From CAYJDG01 sp964368875 (GTDB lineage Bacteria; Pseudomonadota; Alphaproteobacteria; Micavibrionales; Micavibrionaceae): DNA of 10,887 nt. Below, piece after piece: positions 1 to 7,117 of the stretch. Made by a program: the position numbers and the translations under genes. The notes below the pieces were generated by a model. It searched no databases and was not told the origin of the DNA. It worked only from the letters and a program-made list of their open reading frames with translations. The stretch lies in NCBI GenBank assembly GCA_964368875.1, contig CAYJDG010000061.1:1-10887 (forward strand). Reading direction: 5' to 3'. The number at the start of each line of letters is the position of its first letter. Position 1 is the stretch's first letter.

Positions 1-2269
1 CTGCCTGATTGACGTAGAGGGTCAGGTTGCCGTTGCTCCACACGTTATAGGTATCGGCGCCATCAACGTATGTTCCGGTGTTTGTCAGCGCAGTCATAGC
101 ACTCGTATTGGTTACGTTGACGGTGTCGTTGCCATCCACATCAAGGAAAAGCCTCTGCTCGGAGGTGTGCTCAAGAATATCCCGTAAATCGAGATTGATC
201 GCGACAGAGCTAGTACCAGCATCGATTTTTTCGATGCTAAGAAGCTGAGTGTTTATGATGCTATTCAAGTTAAACCCAGTGACACCATTTAACCTCAGGA
301 TATCAAAGCCTGTCCCAGCATCCAGGAACGTAGAGCCAGCAGAAAGACCTGCCGCTGCGGTTGCGTTGATGGTAATTACATCATCGCCGTCCCCGCCAAA
401 AATTGTCGTACCCGTACCGAAGACGGTGAGGGTGTCATTGCCATTACCACCAGAGATAAAATTTCCCGTGCCGGAAAAGACGTTGATCGTATCGTCGCCA
501 TCTTCACCAAAAAACTTATTGGCGCTGCTGCTGATCGTCGCAGAGTCGTTGCCAGAGCCGCCCCAGATATAGTTATTGGTGGTCGAGCCATAGTTGACGT
601 CGTCATCGCCGGAGAGCATCGAGAAGCGTTTTCCTGAGATCGTAAGGTTTTCGACATCAGCGCCGGTCGATCCGCCGCCAGTGGTATTATCATAGGCGTT
701 TACGGTGAACACAATCGGGGTGCTGGTCGCAACACCGTCATTGGCGCGAATGACAACTGTAAAGCTGGCGGTCGCAACCGACATACCGGAGTCAATTTCA
801 AAGTAAAGATGTCCGGCTGAGGTCGAGATATTTGTAGCGATCCCGGCCGTACCACCCGTCCCAGTGATAGAATATGTCAGCGTATCTCCATCCAGATCGC
901 GGAAAAAACGACCGATGTTGAAATCGAATACACCGCCATTTGCAACACCCGACTGTTCGAAGGCCGTATAGGCATTTGTGAGTGTCAGAGGGGGTGTATT
1001 AGGGGTGGTTGGAGGTACAGCGACGGATGTGTTATTGTCTGCAGTCTGTGCCGCATCGAGAACGATCGAGGCAACGGTGAGAATGCCGCCAGTGCCGACA
1101 ACTTCGGCGACAGGTTCCAGCACGCTGGTTTCGAGGGTTTCGTCGACCGTCTCAAGTGGAGTGGTGGCAAACGGATCTGTGTTCAAGCGGTCAGGCAGCA
1201 GGTTCAGCTGGATCGGATCGACCGGCTGAACCGGAGCTTCCTGTGGCACGTCGGTGGGGGCCACGTCCTGTTGAACGGGCGCGTCGGCGGGCTGAGGTGC
1301 TTCCTGCTGGGCTTCTTCCATCGCGCTGAACAGAGTAGGCGCAACGGTGCGCAGAACGTTGAAGGTTTCAGCCATATCACCCTGTGGCAGTACGCCGACA
1401 TTGGTGGCGGTGCCGTTGCCAGTGTCGATATGCACGGTTTCAAATTGTTTGGACAGAGTGATATCCGGTGCGCCATGCAGCGGGTGAATGACGATTGCGC
1501 CTTCGATCACGGAAATCTGTGCCGGTTCGCTCGAGCCATCTTGCGGCAGCACACCAGTGATGATCGTACCACGGATACCGATGGACCCGACCGGGGTGTT
1601 AATCTGAACATCATCCGGGTCTTCGCGCCCGACGAGGCCGCTGGTGTAAACAAACAGGCCGCGCAGCATCGAGAATTTGTTTTCGCCGCTGTTCGACGCG
1701 GTATCGAAGACGAATTCATCGATCGCCATCTTCGCGTTGTTGGAAACGGCAAAGCTCGATTCATCGGCGAACTTGATATTGACCGCGCCCTTGGCATCGG
1801 TTTCGACGACGTCGCCTTCGAAAATCGGTGTACCCTTGGTAATCGTCTCAGTCGTGCCGTTCGCGTGCGTGACGGTCGCATGACCGCTTACCTCGCCAAC
1901 CTGACCAACGGGTGTGGTATCGTTCATTGCAGTCTGGTCTTCAGCAAAATCGTTACTTGCCTGAATAAAAGATTTGACGAGAGCCGGGGTCAGCACCTTG
2001 CCGTCCGGTGAAATCAGATCAGGCGGTGTATCAGCAGAGAAATAGCCCTCAATCACGATGGTCACGCCGTCGGCACTTTCAAGCACGAGGTCGGCACCGT
2101 CCTGTGTCATCACGGCATTGGTGACGAAGCCCTGACCGGGGACTGGAATTTCTGTCATGCCCGCAGGCGAAATGACGATATTTTGGGCGGTGGTGGTGGC
2201 TGGTTCGGCGAGGTGGGTCGGCTGTGGTCCGGCTGAGGCCTTCTGATCTTCCGTCGCGATATATGCCAT
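1..2269 (-). CDS. Large FecR/cadherin-like/RTX surface protein, N-terminal 756 residues (C-terminus beyond window)
   Basis: Translating the minus strand from the ATG at 2269-2267 gives 756 codons without a stop up to the window edge. There is no N-terminal signal peptide. Residues ~17-95 form a short prefix (DLVLESADGVTIVIEGYFSA) resembling the start of Bap/LapF-type adhesins. Residues ~123-240 look like a FecR domain, ending in the typical INTPVGSIGIRGT (223-235). Residues ~312-350 are a Pro/Gln/Glu-rich linker. Residues ~418-525 resemble a cadherin/dystroglycan-type beta-sandwich (FRDLDGDTLTYSITG). RTX calcium-binding nonapeptides follow at ~570-630: GGSGND, GEDGDD, GGNGND and GGDGDD. Proteins of this build are usually exported by type I secretion through a C-terminal signal, which would lie outside the window. 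I infer a secreted or surface-attached adhesin-like protein; its ligand is unknown. The start is supported by AAGGA (2282-2278) 8 nt upstream of the ATG. A TATATT at 2319-2314 is a possible but weak -10. Confidence 0.85.
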   Translation of the reverse strand, partial: MAYIATEDQKASAGPQPTHLAEPATTTAQNIVISPAGMTEIPVPGQGFVTNAVMTQDGADLVLESADGVTIVIEGYFSADTPPDLISPDGKVLTPALVKSFIQASNDFAEDQTAMNDTTPVGQVGEVSGHATVTHANGTTETITKGTPIFEGDVVETDAKGAVNIKFADESSFAVSNNAKMAIDEFVFDTASNSGENKFSMLRGLFVYTSGLVGREDPDDVQINTPVGSIGIRGTIITGVLPQDGSSEPAQISVIEGAIVIHPLHGAPDITLSKQFETVHIDTGNGTATNVGVLPQGDMAETFNVLRTVAPTLFSAMEEAQQEAPQPADAPVQQDVAPTDVPQEAPVQPVDPIQLNLLPDRLNTDPFATTPLETVDETLETSVLEPVAEVVGTGGILTVASIVLDAAQTADNNTSVAVPPTTPNTPPLTLTNAYTAFEQSGVANGGVFDFNIGRFFRDLDGDTLTYSITGTGGTAGIATNISTSAGHLYFEIDSGMSVATASFTVVIRANDGVATSTPIVFTVNAYDNTTGGGSTGADVENLTISGKRFSMLSGDDDVNYGSTTNNYIWGGSGNDSATISSSANKFFGEDGDDTINVFSGTGNFISGGNGNDTLTVFGTGTTIFGGDGDDVITINATAAAGLSAGSTFLDAGTGFDILRLNGVTGFNLNSIINTQLLSIEKIDAGTSSVAINLDLRDILEHTSEQRLFLDVDGNDTVNVTNTSAMTALTNTGTYVDGADTYNVWSNGNLTLYVNQA

Positions 2270-2285
2270 GGTCAAATCCTTTACC

Positions 2286-2298
2286 GGGGCTGAACCCC
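2286..2298 (-). promoter_or_regulatory. Small GC hairpin beside the RBS of the RTX gene
   Basis: Four G:C pairs (GGGG 2286-2289 with CCCC 2295-2298) close a five-base loop in the leader of the RTX gene, just upstream of its AAGGA ribosome-binding site (2282-2278). It could affect ribosome access, but the stem is short and there is no T-run, so it is not a terminator. Confidence 0.25.
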
Positions 2299-2410
2299 TA
2301 AATTGTGTCCCTGAATATACACTAAAACCGACCTCACCTAAAGGCGGGCCATCTTATAAGTCTAAAGCACTGATGTTTACGGGATATAAATAAAGGTCAA
2401 AATTTAGATA

Positions 2411-2438
2411 AAATTCGAAAGGTTTTGCCCTAAACCCT
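2411..2438 (-). terminator. Possible intrinsic terminator after the metallopeptidase gene
   Basis: Fifteen bases past the peptidase stop, the minus-strand transcript can fold a 7-bp stem (2438-2432 with 2425-2419, one G-U pair) around a 6-nt loop. It is followed by an imperfect U-rich tract (CGAATTTTAT). The stem is AT-rich and the tract broken, so termination may be partial. Confidence 0.35.
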
Positions 2439-2453
2439 CTGCGAATGACCCGA

Positions 2454-3833
2454 TCAGACCACAGGAGCAGGGGCCGCTACAGGCTGAACAGGCTTGGCAG
2501 CAGCGGTTTGCGTGGTCTCGGCAGGCTGAGCCACCGGTTGCAGGGTGCGCGCCATAAAACGATCGAAATCGCCGCCTTCCAGAAACGCGGATTTGGGCGC
2601 GGCTGCAGGCAGACGCTCGCGATAATTGGAAACGCGGTCGGCAGATTCGATATAACGCCGCAGAAATTCCCGTCCGGCGCTGTCGAGCTGAGGTGAGTCC
2701 TTGATCTTTTGCGCGAAGGCATAATTCCCTGCTCGGTCCGTCCCGAGCGTATTGCCAAACAACATAAAGGCGATATCAGCGTCAGGAAATTTATCCTTGC
2801 GCATAACAGACACCAGCCAGTCCTCAGGATTGTTCATGCGCTTTTGCATGTCGGCATACGCGGCAAGGGCGGCAGGGCTGCCTTTACCTTGGGCAGCGTC
2901 CTCAAACGCTGCGCGGTATTCCTGATTGCGCAATTCGCGCAGAGTCGTAAACGCTTTGTCCAAGCGGTTATAGACGTCGTCGCCGCTCATGGTGCGATTA
3001 TGCAGGTCAAAACCGATCGAATGCGGCTCGATGCCGATGCCGCCATAAGTGCCAACTTTAAAGGCGTTCTGCATCATGTAATTGAACGACATGACATTGC
3101 GGTTATCGAGACGTTCGCTGGAGTAATCGCTGCGAATGATGCCTGCAGCCATCAGGGCGGGAATTTTATCGAAGGAGTAACGCTCTGCTTCACTTTCACG
3201 AAAGATACCAGCCGCAACCGTATCCTCATCGCGAAACTCTTCCAGCGCATCGTTGGTGCCGCCGTAGCGTCTGCGGCGGGCGGCCTCGGCGAGGTGACCC
3301 ACTTCATGCGCGACGGTCAGGATGCCATTGTCATGCTGGCGCCGTTCGAGGTCGCCCGGGTTTTGCGGTTTATAGCGGTGATCGCTCTCAGGCATAAAAG
3401 AGAGATATTCCGGGCCGAAATCAAGTTTATCGGGCAGGACGATATAGCCCATGAGAAACGGGCGTTGTTTGGTGCCCACAAGCATCGAGCGTGCTTCGGC
3501 GCCGACCTGTCCCGGGCCTTGATTGCGTGATACTTCATACATATTGTCGCAAAATTCACGGGCATAGTGGCCGAGCCTGCCGTCCAGATCGACACCCGGA
3601 TGAGCCTTTTTCAGGTACTCATAAATGACTTTTTCCTTATCGAGCATGGAAACCTTGTTATCCATGAAGATATTGTGGATGTCGTTGATCTCTTTTTCGG
3701 TGAACATCATGACGATGTCATATTTGCCAAGGTCGGGACCAAGCAGACCCATCACATCGCCATAGCGCTCGCGCATGGACTGGCTCATGATGATATTATC
3801 GGGAATTGGCTTGGCAGGGGCGTTTTGCGCCAT
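2454..3833 (-). CDS. Uncharacterised 459-residue protein with HEVGH zinc-metallopeptidase motif
   Basis: I do not recognise the family. The clear signal is ILTVAHEVGHLAEAA, an HExxH zinc site with H176, E177 and H180. About 33-37 residues later comes FRESEAERYSF (211-221), whose E213, E215 or E217 could be the third zinc ligand of a gluzincin. The spacing and the ExEAxR pattern recall ImmA/IrrE (M78) peptidases, but the flanking sequence does not match them clearly. There is no signal peptide or membrane segment, so it is probably cytoplasmic unless exported by another route. Residues 1-20 and the Pro/Ala/Gln-rich tail (~431-459) look disordered. The ATG at 3833 follows a good promoter at the usual distance; only a weak GAGAG precedes it. 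Its neighbours are a c-di-GMP phosphodiesterase upstream and an RTX protein downstream, both on the same strand. Proteolytic activity and substrate are inference. Confidence 0.8.
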   Translation of the reverse strand: MAQNAPAKPIPDNIIMSQSMRERYGDVMGLLGPDLGKYDIVMMFTEKEINDIHNIFMDNKVSMLDKEKVIYEYLKKAHPGVDLDGRLGHYAREFCDNMYEVSRNQGPGQVGAEARSMLVGTKQRPFLMGYIVLPDKLDFGPEYLSFMPESDHRYKPQNPGDLERRQHDNGILTVAHEVGHLAEAARRRRYGGTNDALEEFRDEDTVAAGIFRESEAERYSFDKIPALMAAGIIRSDYSSERLDNRNVMSFNYMMQNAFKVGTYGGIGIEPHSIGFDLHNRTMSGDDVYNRLDKAFTTLRELRNQEYRAAFEDAAQGKGSPAALAAYADMQKRMNNPEDWLVSVMRKDKFPDADIAFMLFGNTLGTDRAGNYAFAQKIKDSPQLDSAGREFLRRYIESADRVSNYRERLPAAAPKSAFLEGGDFDRFMARTLQPVAQPAETTQTAAAKPVQPVAAPAPVV

Positions 3834-3846
3834 TTACACACACTCT

Positions 3847-3885
3847 CTGTCTTTTCGACTTTCAACAAGTATACGAAAAAGACAG
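3847..3885. repeat. Inverted repeat around the -10 box of the metallopeptidase promoter
   Basis: CTGTCTTTTCG (3847-3857) and CGAAAAAGACAG (3874-3885) are inverted copies, with one extra base in the second arm and 16 bases between them. The arms enclose the predicted -10 hexamer of the peptidase gene, as expected of a regulator site. In RNA the same bases could form a hairpin only in read-through transcripts from the upstream gene. Confidence 0.5.
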
Positions 3886-3896
3886 CAGATAATCAA
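3868..3896 (-). promoter_or_regulatory. Promoter of the metallopeptidase gene
   Basis: On the minus strand TTGATT (3896-3891) and TATACT (3873-3868) are separated by exactly 17 bp, a good sigma-70-type match. The predicted start is near 3861, giving a leader of about 28 nt before the ATG at 3833. It begins 3 bp past the stop of the upstream cNMP-EAL gene, so the peptidase can be transcribed independently. Confidence 0.6.
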
Positions 3897-3898
3897 AA

Positions 3899-5125
3899 TT
3901 AGAGCATTTTCTCGCGGAAACCGCCGACTTTGAGCAGCAGGTCGATCAGGTCTTTTTCCGGCAGCGGCTTGGCAAAATAGTAGCCTTGGGCGCTGTCGCA
4001 ATCGAGCGCACGCAGGATCATCGCCTCTTCCTTCTGCTCAACGCCTTCGGCGGTGATCATCATGCTGAGGTTTTTGCCGAGCGTAATGATCGATTTGGCC
4101 AGTTCCATGCTGGCCTTATTTTTCAGCATGTCACGGATGAAAGACTGGTCGATCTTCAGCGTGTGGATCGGATAGGTGTGCAGATACGAGAGCGACGAAT
4201 AGCCTGTGCCGAAGTCGTCGATGGCAATGCGCAGGCCTGCATCGCGGCACATCTCAAGGGTCTTCTTGGCATGTTCCGGATGGGCCATCAAAAGACCTTC
4301 GGTGATTTCGAGCTGGATCTGGGTAGGCAGAACGTCGCTAGAACTGATGATTTCATAGAGGTCTTCGAGGAAATCGGGTTCGGACAGATCCTTGGCGCTG
4401 AAGTTGACGCTCATATATAGATCCGGGTTCTGGCCGACATGGCTTTCGAGACGCTTGAGGGCGCGGCAGGATTCGCGCAGCGCCCATTTGCTGGCTTCGA
4501 TAATCAGACCGGTTTCTTCAGCCATCGGAATGAACACGCCCGGTGAAATCGGCCCGCGTTCCGGATGATTCCAGCGCATCAGAGCTTCAAAACCCTGAAT
4601 TTCTCCCGTGTTGAGATTGATGATCGGCTGATAATTGAGCGAAAGCTGATTGGTGCCAAGAGCTGCGCGGAATTCATTTTCGATGCGCAAGCTATCCATC
4701 GTCTTTGGATCCTGCATGAAAGTTTTTTCAACTTCTTCAGGCGGTGGCCAACCAAGGCTTTCACGGACGATCTCAGACCGGAAGAGAGTGTCGCGGTAGC
4801 GCGTCATGATCACGCGCATCACGGTCTGCATGACCGGGTCGCTGGAATTGAGGCGGCGCGTAAAATCTTCGCGCGTAATTTCAAGCAGGCGGCAATCTTC
4901 GAGGGCGCGCACGTTGGCTGTGCGCTTATCATCATCAATCAACGCCATCTCGCCGATCAGCGTACCTGCGCCGCGCGTACCGACGATCTGCGGTTGAGAG
5001 CCGGGCTTCTCGATATAGATTTCGACTTTACCGGATTCGATAATGTAAGCGGATTGTCCGGATTCACCTTGATGAATAAAGGTCGTACCGGCGCGAACGC
5101 TGTGAAAATTGTCAGGTGGGCTCAT
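3899..5125 (-). CDS. cNMP-binding EAL-domain c-di-GMP phosphodiesterase
   Basis: The protein has two domains and no membrane segment, so it should be cytoplasmic. Residues are numbered from the upstream TTG at 5149; subtract 8 for the chosen ATG. Residues ~12-120 are a cyclic-nucleotide-binding fold with the phosphate-binding cassette GEMAL (66-70) and RTANVRA (76-82), including the Arg that contacts the cyclic phosphate. Residues ~156-405 are an EAL domain with its key catalytic and metal residues: E188 in EAL, N249, E281, D311/D312 in DDFGTGYSS, K332, E368 in AEGVE and Q388. It should hydrolyse c-di-GMP to pGpG, perhaps gated by cAMP or cGMP. There is no GGDEF domain. I chose the ATG at 5125 (408 residues) over the in-frame TTG at 5149 (416 residues) because the TTG has no ribosome-binding site and the extra eight residues precede the domain. 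It is divergent from the DUF3307 gene. Confidence 0.93.
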   Translation of the reverse strand: MSPPDNFHSVRAGTTFIHQGESGQSAYIIESGKVEIYIEKPGSQPQIVGTRGAGTLIGEMALIDDDKRTANVRALEDCRLLEITREDFTRRLNSSDPVMQTVMRVIMTRYRDTLFRSEIVRESLGWPPPEEVEKTFMQDPKTMDSLRIENEFRAALGTNQLSLNYQPIINLNTGEIQGFEALMRWNHPERGPISPGVFIPMAEETGLIIEASKWALRESCRALKRLESHVGQNPDLYMSVNFSAKDLSEPDFLEDLYEIISSSDVLPTQIQLEITEGLLMAHPEHAKKTLEMCRDAGLRIAIDDFGTGYSSLSYLHTYPIHTLKIDQSFIRDMLKNKASMELAKSIITLGKNLSMMITAEGVEQKEEAMILRALDCDSAQGYYFAKPLPEKDLIDLLLKVGGFREKML

Positions 5126-5183
5126 GCTTATCTCAGGCAGCTCAATCAATAAAGGTTGCGATGGATCACGCAGGCTAATCTGG

Positions 5184-5192
5184 GTTATAGCA
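5184..5192 (-). promoter_or_regulatory. Possible extended -10 promoter for the cNMP-EAL gene
   Basis: The minus strand reads TGCTATAAC (5192-5184), an extended -10 element about 60 nt before the chosen ATG. No convincing -35 lies 16-18 bp upstream, which is tolerable for extended -10 promoters but keeps this tentative. Confidence 0.35.
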
Positions 5193-5309
5193 TGCCTTTA
5201 ATACATTAGCGGGTGGTTAATATGATTGTATGTTTCTGGAAGGGTTTTTTAACCTCTCTTTTCTATGCTAGGGTGGTCCGTTATTTTTCAAAAGCCCGGT
5301 TTTACAATT

Positions 5310-5705
5310 ATGACATTAGCAACGCTCCTCGCACTTTATCTGGCTTTTCGCATTAAACAGGTGCTGTGCGATTTCTTTCTGCAAACCGGATGGATGGCGC
5401 TCAATAAGGGCAATCCGGGCTGGTCTGGGTATAAACCGCTGTTTGTTCATGCGTCGATTCACGGTGTCGGGACTCTGCTAATATTCGCGCTATTCTGTCC
5501 GCAATTGTGGTGGTTCTGCTTTATCGATTTTGTCGTGCATTCGCTCGTCGACCGCCTCAAGGCGCTTCTCACCCAGCAACAAAACTGGACTCCGACCAAC
5601 TGGAAATTCTGGTGGTCATTCGGGCTTGATCAAGAGGCGCACAACCTGACGCACCTTGCCTATATCCTCATCATCATCGTGCAGCTCGGCGGCGTAACCG
5701 TTTAG
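5310..5705 (+). CDS. DUF3307-family small membrane protein
   Basis: This 131-residue protein has hydrophobic segments at about 1-18, 45-63, 66-80 and 113-128, so it sits in the inner membrane. It carries the signature of DUF3307 proteins: CDFFLQT (20-26), a K-x-LF-x-HASIHG stretch (42-52), HSLVDRLK (77-84) and FGLDQEAHNLTH (104-115). The family has no established function; some members adjoin phage-like or regulatory genes. I chose the ATG at 5310 because the protein then begins directly with the first membrane helix, as in the family. An in-frame ATG at 5265 would add 15 residues, but it lies inside a TATGCTAGGGT stretch that resembles a -10 region. Neither start has a clear ribosome-binding site. 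Its TAG stop overlaps the stop of the convergent acyltransferase. Confidence 0.8.
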   Translation: MTLATLLALYLAFRIKQVLCDFFLQTGWMALNKGNPGWSGYKPLFVHASIHGVGTLLIFALFCPQLWWFCFIDFVVHSLVDRLKALLTQQQNWTPTNWKFWWSFGLDQEAHNLTHLAYILIIIVQLGGVTV

Positions 5706-6838
5706 CAAACAGGTGCTTTGCGACCTGCGCCGAGCAAGGCCCGTACAATCAGGCGGCCCGGTTTCTCGATCAGGTAATACGTCCCGGCAGCGAGCACCAG
5801 CGAGACCAATATCTGAATCCCAATCAAGTTGAGTTTCCAGTGCGGCATGGCGCCGTCGAAGACAAGTGTATCCAGCGCATGGCCCAGAGCGTAGGAGATC
5901 AGCTGCACCGGATAGGTGTAATGCACCAGATAAAATGAATACGAAATCAATCCGAGCCAGTGGACCGGACCCCAGCCAAGCACACGTGCCCCTGGCCCTT
6001 GGTCATCAGCAAGCGCAATCAAGAGCGGCGGGATCAACAGCACCGCAAGCACATCGCTGTTCGGGATCATCAGAACGCCGCAGAGTGCGCAGAGGAGAGC
6101 GAGCGCCGTGAATTTGTGGCGCAGGATGCCGTCTGGGCGTCCTTCCAGAAAGACGCGGCAGGCGAGCAGCCCGAACACAAATTCCGCAAGGCACCGCACC
6201 AGCGGCCCCGGCCCGTTGCCGATCCAGATATGCAACGGCCCTTTTTCATGCGTGAGATTGAGAAAACCCTCTGGCAATACGGCGAGCAGGACCAGCAGGA
6301 TCACCGCGACCAGTCCGCTGAGGATGGCGCGGCGCTTTGAACAGAAATAGGTAATCCCAAGCAGCGCCGGAAAGAGCAGATAGGCCGCAAGCTCGGTGCT
6401 GATCGACCAGCCGGGCAGGACGTAACTTTTGCCAAAGCCCCATGACTGGATGAGCAGCAAGTTGTTCAGGCTGGTCCACCATGTCACCGGGATGCTCAAG
6501 AAGCCTTCGGGCGGATTGTCCGGCAGAGTGAGGATCAGGAAAACCGTGACGACGAAATAAAGCGGATACACACGCGCGATGCGCCGTTTCATAAAGGTCT
6601 TGAACCCATCACGGCTGAAGCCATTTGCAAAGAGCGCGCGGTAGGTCAGCGCCATGATAAAGCCGCTGAGCACGAAGAAGATATCGACGCCAAGATAGCC
6701 GTGCATGCCGAAGGTATAGAAAGGGCCGCTCCACTGTTCGCCGATACCGAAATGAAAGGCAGCGACATAGAGCGCAGCTATGCCGCGCAGGCCGGTGAGG
6801 GCGCGTATTTCAGAGGAGCTGTCGTGGGACTCGGCCAT
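5702..6838 (-). CDS. Acyltransferase-3 family membrane protein (OafA/YrhL-like)
   Basis: This 378-residue integral membrane protein has about ten hydrophobic segments. Family marks are RALTGLRGIAALYVAAFH (12-29), with the conserved His at 29; HGYLGVDIFFVLSGF (46-60); RRIARVYPLY (85-94); LPGWSISTELAAYLLFP (141-157); and a late SYSFYLVHYTYP. Such enzymes O-acylate sugars of lipopolysaccharide, capsule, peptidoglycan or other surface glycans at the inner membrane; the acceptor here cannot be told. The length is normal for a family member without an added SGNH domain. I chose the ATG at 6838; an in-frame TTG at 6856 would add six residues, and neither start has a ribosome-binding site. It is probably the last gene of a unit with the two small paralogs, 54 bp downstream of the second. 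Its stop overlaps the stop of the plus-strand DUF3307 gene. Confidence 0.9.
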   Translation of the reverse strand: MAESHDSSSEIRALTGLRGIAALYVAAFHFGIGEQWSGPFYTFGMHGYLGVDIFFVLSGFIMALTYRALFANGFSRDGFKTFMKRRIARVYPLYFVVTVFLILTLPDNPPEGFLSIPVTWWTSLNNLLLIQSWGFGKSYVLPGWSISTELAAYLLFPALLGITYFCSKRRAILSGLVAVILLVLLAVLPEGFLNLTHEKGPLHIWIGNGPGPLVRCLAEFVFGLLACRVFLEGRPDGILRHKFTALALLCALCGVLMIPNSDVLAVLLIPPLLIALADDQGPGARVLGWGPVHWLGLISYSFYLVHYTYPVQLISYALGHALDTLVFDGAMPHWKLNLIGIQILVSLVLAAGTYYLIEKPGRLIVRALLGAGRKAPVC

Positions 6839-6892
6839 AAGCAAGAGTATCGGCAAAGCGCCGCGCTTAGTCCAGAGGGCCTCTTGACGAGA

Positions 6893-7105
6893 TTAGCGGA
6901 CCCGCATGCCGCAGCTGGTATCGGACTGCGCCGTGACCGCGCTGACCGCTGTGCGCACATTGCCTTCAAGGGCATCAGGAATATCGGCATCCAGCTGATT
7001 TGCGCCAACCGCAGTAATCTGGGTGGCATCGCCAAATTGCACGAGGATGCTTTTTGCCGTCTGCGCATCGCCGGGATGACAAAATTCAATGCTGATATGT
7101 TTCAT
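6893..7105 (-). CDS. Small unknown protein, second of a paralogous pair
   Basis: This 70-residue protein is of a family I do not recognise. It has no signal peptide or membrane segment. Residues 1-33 align with the start of the neighbouring upstream gene: PGDAQTAKSILVQFGDATQIT here against SGDSAKAKEVLHQFGNATNVT there. The copies then diverge, and this one is shorter, ending in a polar tail with one Cys (65). The pattern is a beta strand, an amphipathic helix, then a second strand. It starts 12 bp after the upstream stop and in the same reading frame. Only a weak AGAAAG precedes the ATG, so translation may be coupled to the first copy. Between the copies many codons differ only at the third position (GGT/GGC, GCC/GCA, AAG/AAA, CTG/CTC, CAG/CAA), which supports this strand and frame as coding. 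Confidence 0.65.
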   Translation of the reverse strand: MKHISIEFCHPGDAQTAKSILVQFGDATQITAVGANQLDADIPDALEGNVRTAVSAVTAQSDTSCGMRVR

Positions 7106-7117
7106 AAAACTATCTTT

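Noticed and set aside
570..640. Repeated GG-x-G-x-D coding units as a DNA repeat or CRISPR-like array
   Set aside because: The similarity is at protein level (RTX nonapeptides); the DNA units are degenerate and lack identical repeats with unique spacers.
1271..2011. A 246-codon plus-strand frame
   Set aside because: It lies opposite the FecR region of the RTX gene, whose minus-strand translation has clear domain motifs; the plus product has none.
2709..3530. A 273-codon plus-strand frame
   Set aside because: It is the antisense shadow of the HEVGH protein gene, with no recognisable motif and no ribosome-binding site that I could see.
4565..5152. A 195-codon plus-strand frame
   Set aside because: It lies opposite the cNMP-EAL gene, whose catalytic motifs fix the coding strand.
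6841..6880. Small palindrome AAGCGC-G-GCGCTT before the acyltransferase as a terminator
   Set aside because: The loop is one base, too tight for an RNA hairpin, and no T-run follows on either strand.
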